A DNA stretch of 64,000 nucleotides from Streptomyces sp. NBC_00513. Lineage in GTDB: Bacteria > Actinomycetota > Actinomycetes > Streptomycetales > Streptomycetaceae. Below are positions 62,424-64,000 of this stretch, in pieces (the stretch's first letter is position 1; each line of letters starts with the position of its first letter). The stretch covers positions 4,092,001 through 4,156,000 of the forward strand of contig NZ_CP107845.1 of the NCBI RefSeq assembly GCF_041431415.1. The letters are read 5' to 3'. Made by a program: the position numbers and the translations under genes. The notes below the pieces were generated by a model, which saw only the letters and a list, made by a program, of their open reading frames with translations, did not search any database and was not told the DNA's origin.

Positions 62424-64000
62424 CCACGGCAGCAGTCCCCCTCTTCCCGTCCTCCCCACCCGCCGCGGTCGACGCCGCGATCGGCAGGCCCCGCTGGGAA
62501 CGTCCCGCGTACGTCGCCCTGCTGCTCGCCACCGGCCTGCTGCTGGTGTGGAACCTGGGCGCCTCCGGCTACGCGAACTCCTTCTACTCCGCCGCCGTCC
62601 AGGCGGGCTCGGAGAGCTGGAAGGCCTTCTTCTTCGGGTCCTCGGACGCCGGGAACTCCATCACCGTCGACAAGCCCCCGGCCGCCCTGTGGCCGATGGC
62701 GCTGTCCGTCCGGCTGTTCGGGCTCGGGGCCTGGCAGATCCTCGTTCCCCAGGCCCTGATGGGTGTCGGCACCACCGCCGTCCTGTACGCCTCCGTGCGC
62801 CGCCAGTTCGGGCCCGCGGCGGCCCTGATCGGCGGGGCCGCGTTCGCGTTGACCCCGGTCGCCGCGCTGATGTTCCGCTTCAACAACCCGGACGCGCTGT
62901 TGACCCTGCTCCTGACGGTCACGGTGCACTGCGTCCTGCGGGCCCTCGACGGGGCGCACACCAAGTGGCTCGTCTGGGCGGGTGTCGCGGTCGGGTTCGC
63001 GTTCCTGACGAAGACCCTCCAGGCCTTCGTGATCCTGCCGCCGCTCGCCCTGCTGTACGCGGTCTGCGCGCCGACCGGGCTGCGCAGGCGGCTCGGACAA
63101 CTGCTGCTCTCCGGGCTGGCGATGGTGGTGGCCGGCGGCTGGTGGGTGGCCATCGTCGAGCTGTGGCCGGCGGCCTCCCGCCCGTACATCGGCGGCTCGC
63201 AGAACAACTCCTTCCTGGAACTGACCCTGGGCTACAACGGCCTCGGCCGGATCAACGGCAACGAGACCGGCAGCGTCGGCGGGGGCGGGCGCCCCGGCGG
63301 GGGCGGCGGTGGCGGTGGCGGCGGCTGGGGTGAGACCGGTATCGACCGGCTCTTCTCCGGCAACATCGGCGGGCAGATCTCCTGGCTGCTGCCGGCGGCC
63401 CTGGTGCTGCTCGTGGCGGGACTGGTGATCACCTGGCGGGCCCGCCGGGCCACCGACTCGCTGGAGGGCATGGCCCGCGCGGCCTTCCTGGCCTGGGGCG
63501 GATCGCTGCTGATCACCGCGGTGGTCTTCAGCTACATGCAGGGCATCTTCCACGAGTACTACACCGTCGCCCTGGCCCCCTTCGTGGCCGCGCTGGTCGG
63601 CATGGGCGTGGCCGTCCTGTGGGAGGAACGGGGCAGCCGCGCGGCCTCCCTCACCCTCGCCGGGACCCTCGCGCTCACCGCGTGGTGGGCCTTCGTCCTG
63701 CTGGGCCGAGCGGAGGGGTACCTGCCCTGGCTGCGCTGGACGGTACTGGTCGCCGGCCTCGGAGCGGCGGTGCTCCTGCCGTTCGCGGCGCGGCTGGGCC
63801 GCCCGGTCCTGCTCGCGGTGGCCGGGGTGGGCCTCGCGGCCGCGCTGGCCGGGCCCCTCGCGTACTGCCTGACGACGGTGAACACCCCGCACACGGGCTC
63901 GATCGTCACCGCCGGTCCGGCCGTCGCGGGCGGGCGGGGGCCGGGCGGAGGTCCGGGCATGCGGGCCTTCTACGGCCCGGGCGGCGGCGCGTTCCCCCAG
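62420..64000 (+). CDS. ArnT/GT39-type membrane glycosyltransferase (3' end outside window)
   Basis: 527 residues visible; the C-terminus is cut. About eleven membrane helices in the visible part. N-terminal loop carries FYSAAVQAGSESWKAFFFGS and DAGNSITVDKPPAALW, the catalytic-Asp region of ArnT/PMT-like transferases that use lipid-linked sugars; RFNNPDALLTLLLTV supports this. A Gly-rich loop (GRPGGGGGGGGGGWGE) near residues 290-310 is a feature of actinobacterial homologues. Coupled by 4 bp to the GT2-GtrA gene, which should supply the donor. Confidence 0.92.
   Translation, partial: MTTAAVPLFPSSPPAAVDAAIGRPRWERPAYVALLLATGLLLVWNLGASGYANSFYSAAVQAGSESWKAFFFGSSDAGNSITVDKPPAALWPMALSVRLFGLGAWQILVPQALMGVGTTAVLYASVRRQFGPAAALIGGAAFALTPVAALMFRFNNPDALLTLLLTVTVHCVLRALDGAHTKWLVWAGVAVGFAFLTKTLQAFVILPPLALLYAVCAPTGLRRRLGQLLLSGLAMVVAGGWWVAIVELWPAASRPYIGGSQNNSFLELTLGYNGLGRINGNETGSVGGGGRPGGGGGGGGGGWGETGIDRLFSGNIGGQISWLLPAALVLLVAGLVITWRARRATDSLEGMARAAFLAWGGSLLITAVVFSYMQGIFHEYYTVALAPFVAALVGMGVAVLWEERGSRAASLTLAGTLALTAWWAFVLLGRAEGYLPWLRWTVLVAGLGAAVLLPFAARLGRPVLLAVAGVGLAAALAGPLAYCLTTVNTPHTGSIVTAGPAVAGGRGPGGGPGMRAFYGPGGGAFPQ

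Overview
The window looks like chromosomal DNA from a Streptomyces or a very close relative. The base composition is very GC-rich throughout. Opposite-strand and off-frame ORFs are pervasive. The gene set is typical of the genus: a subtilisin inhibitor of the SSI type, a DUF5926/SEC-C protein, PP2C/GAF phosphatases with RsbW-like kinases, and the sco-ecuC-copCD-dtpA copper locus next to pheA and serS. Eight perfect copies of the palindrome GTTTCACGTGAAAC, the actinobacterial parS site, show that this is origin-proximal DNA. No dnaA or dnaN is present, so oriC itself lies outside the window.

Layout. 1-4509 (minus): a TPR protein (cut by the window edge) translationally coupled to an HSP90, then kptA. 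4644-9604: an aquaporin, a MerR regulator, a hydrolase-SDR fusion coupled to an M24 peptidase-like protein. 9827-13353: a four-gene operon of two ABC ATPase/permease pairs, ended by a 15-bp hairpin. 13438-17819: a rhomboid-like protein, a HAD phosphatase coupled to serS, a DnaA-box-rich gap, and pheA. 17862-24047: the copper/Dyp-peroxidase locus. 24269-34466: signalling (two RsbW-like ATPases, a PP2C phosphatase), aminopeptidase P, a Prim-Pol-like protein, DUF5926, GDPD and an HtrA-like protease. 34617-37229: LysR, cysteine dioxygenase and a YeiH exporter, plausibly a sulfur module. 37439-41002: a trypsin-like protease carrying a TTA codon, tRNA-Ser(UGA), a decayed FAD-monooxygenase remnant, a 1.2-kb stretch of short repeats, and a small Asn-rich secreted protein.

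41162-46280 is a tightly coupled five-gene operon with the gene content of the mycobacterial igr (steroid side-chain) operon: two acyl-CoA dehydrogenases, MaoC-DUF35, MaoC and an Ltp2-like thiolase. It is followed by a SigE-family sigma factor, a triple parS cluster and an acyl-CoA ligase. 48875-53402 holds a membrane-anchored monooxygenase-fold protein, a very large PAS protein that looks like a degenerate histidine kinase with two receiver-like domains, and an SSI inhibitor. 53737-54279 carries tRNA-Ser(GCU) and tRNA-Arg(ACG). 54445-64000 holds a PH-domain protein, an SMP-30 protein, an AsnC regulator with DUF2797, an ABM protein overlapping an amidohydrolase, and a two-component system running into two glycosyltransferases, the last cut by the window end.

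Two genome-scale themes run across the genes. First, parS and DnaA-box sequences are embedded both between and inside genes; all five intragenic parS copies are read as V-S-R-E-T. Second, in-frame short tandem repeats have expanded at the ends or inside of several proteins, most strikingly inside an acyl-CoA dehydrogenase.
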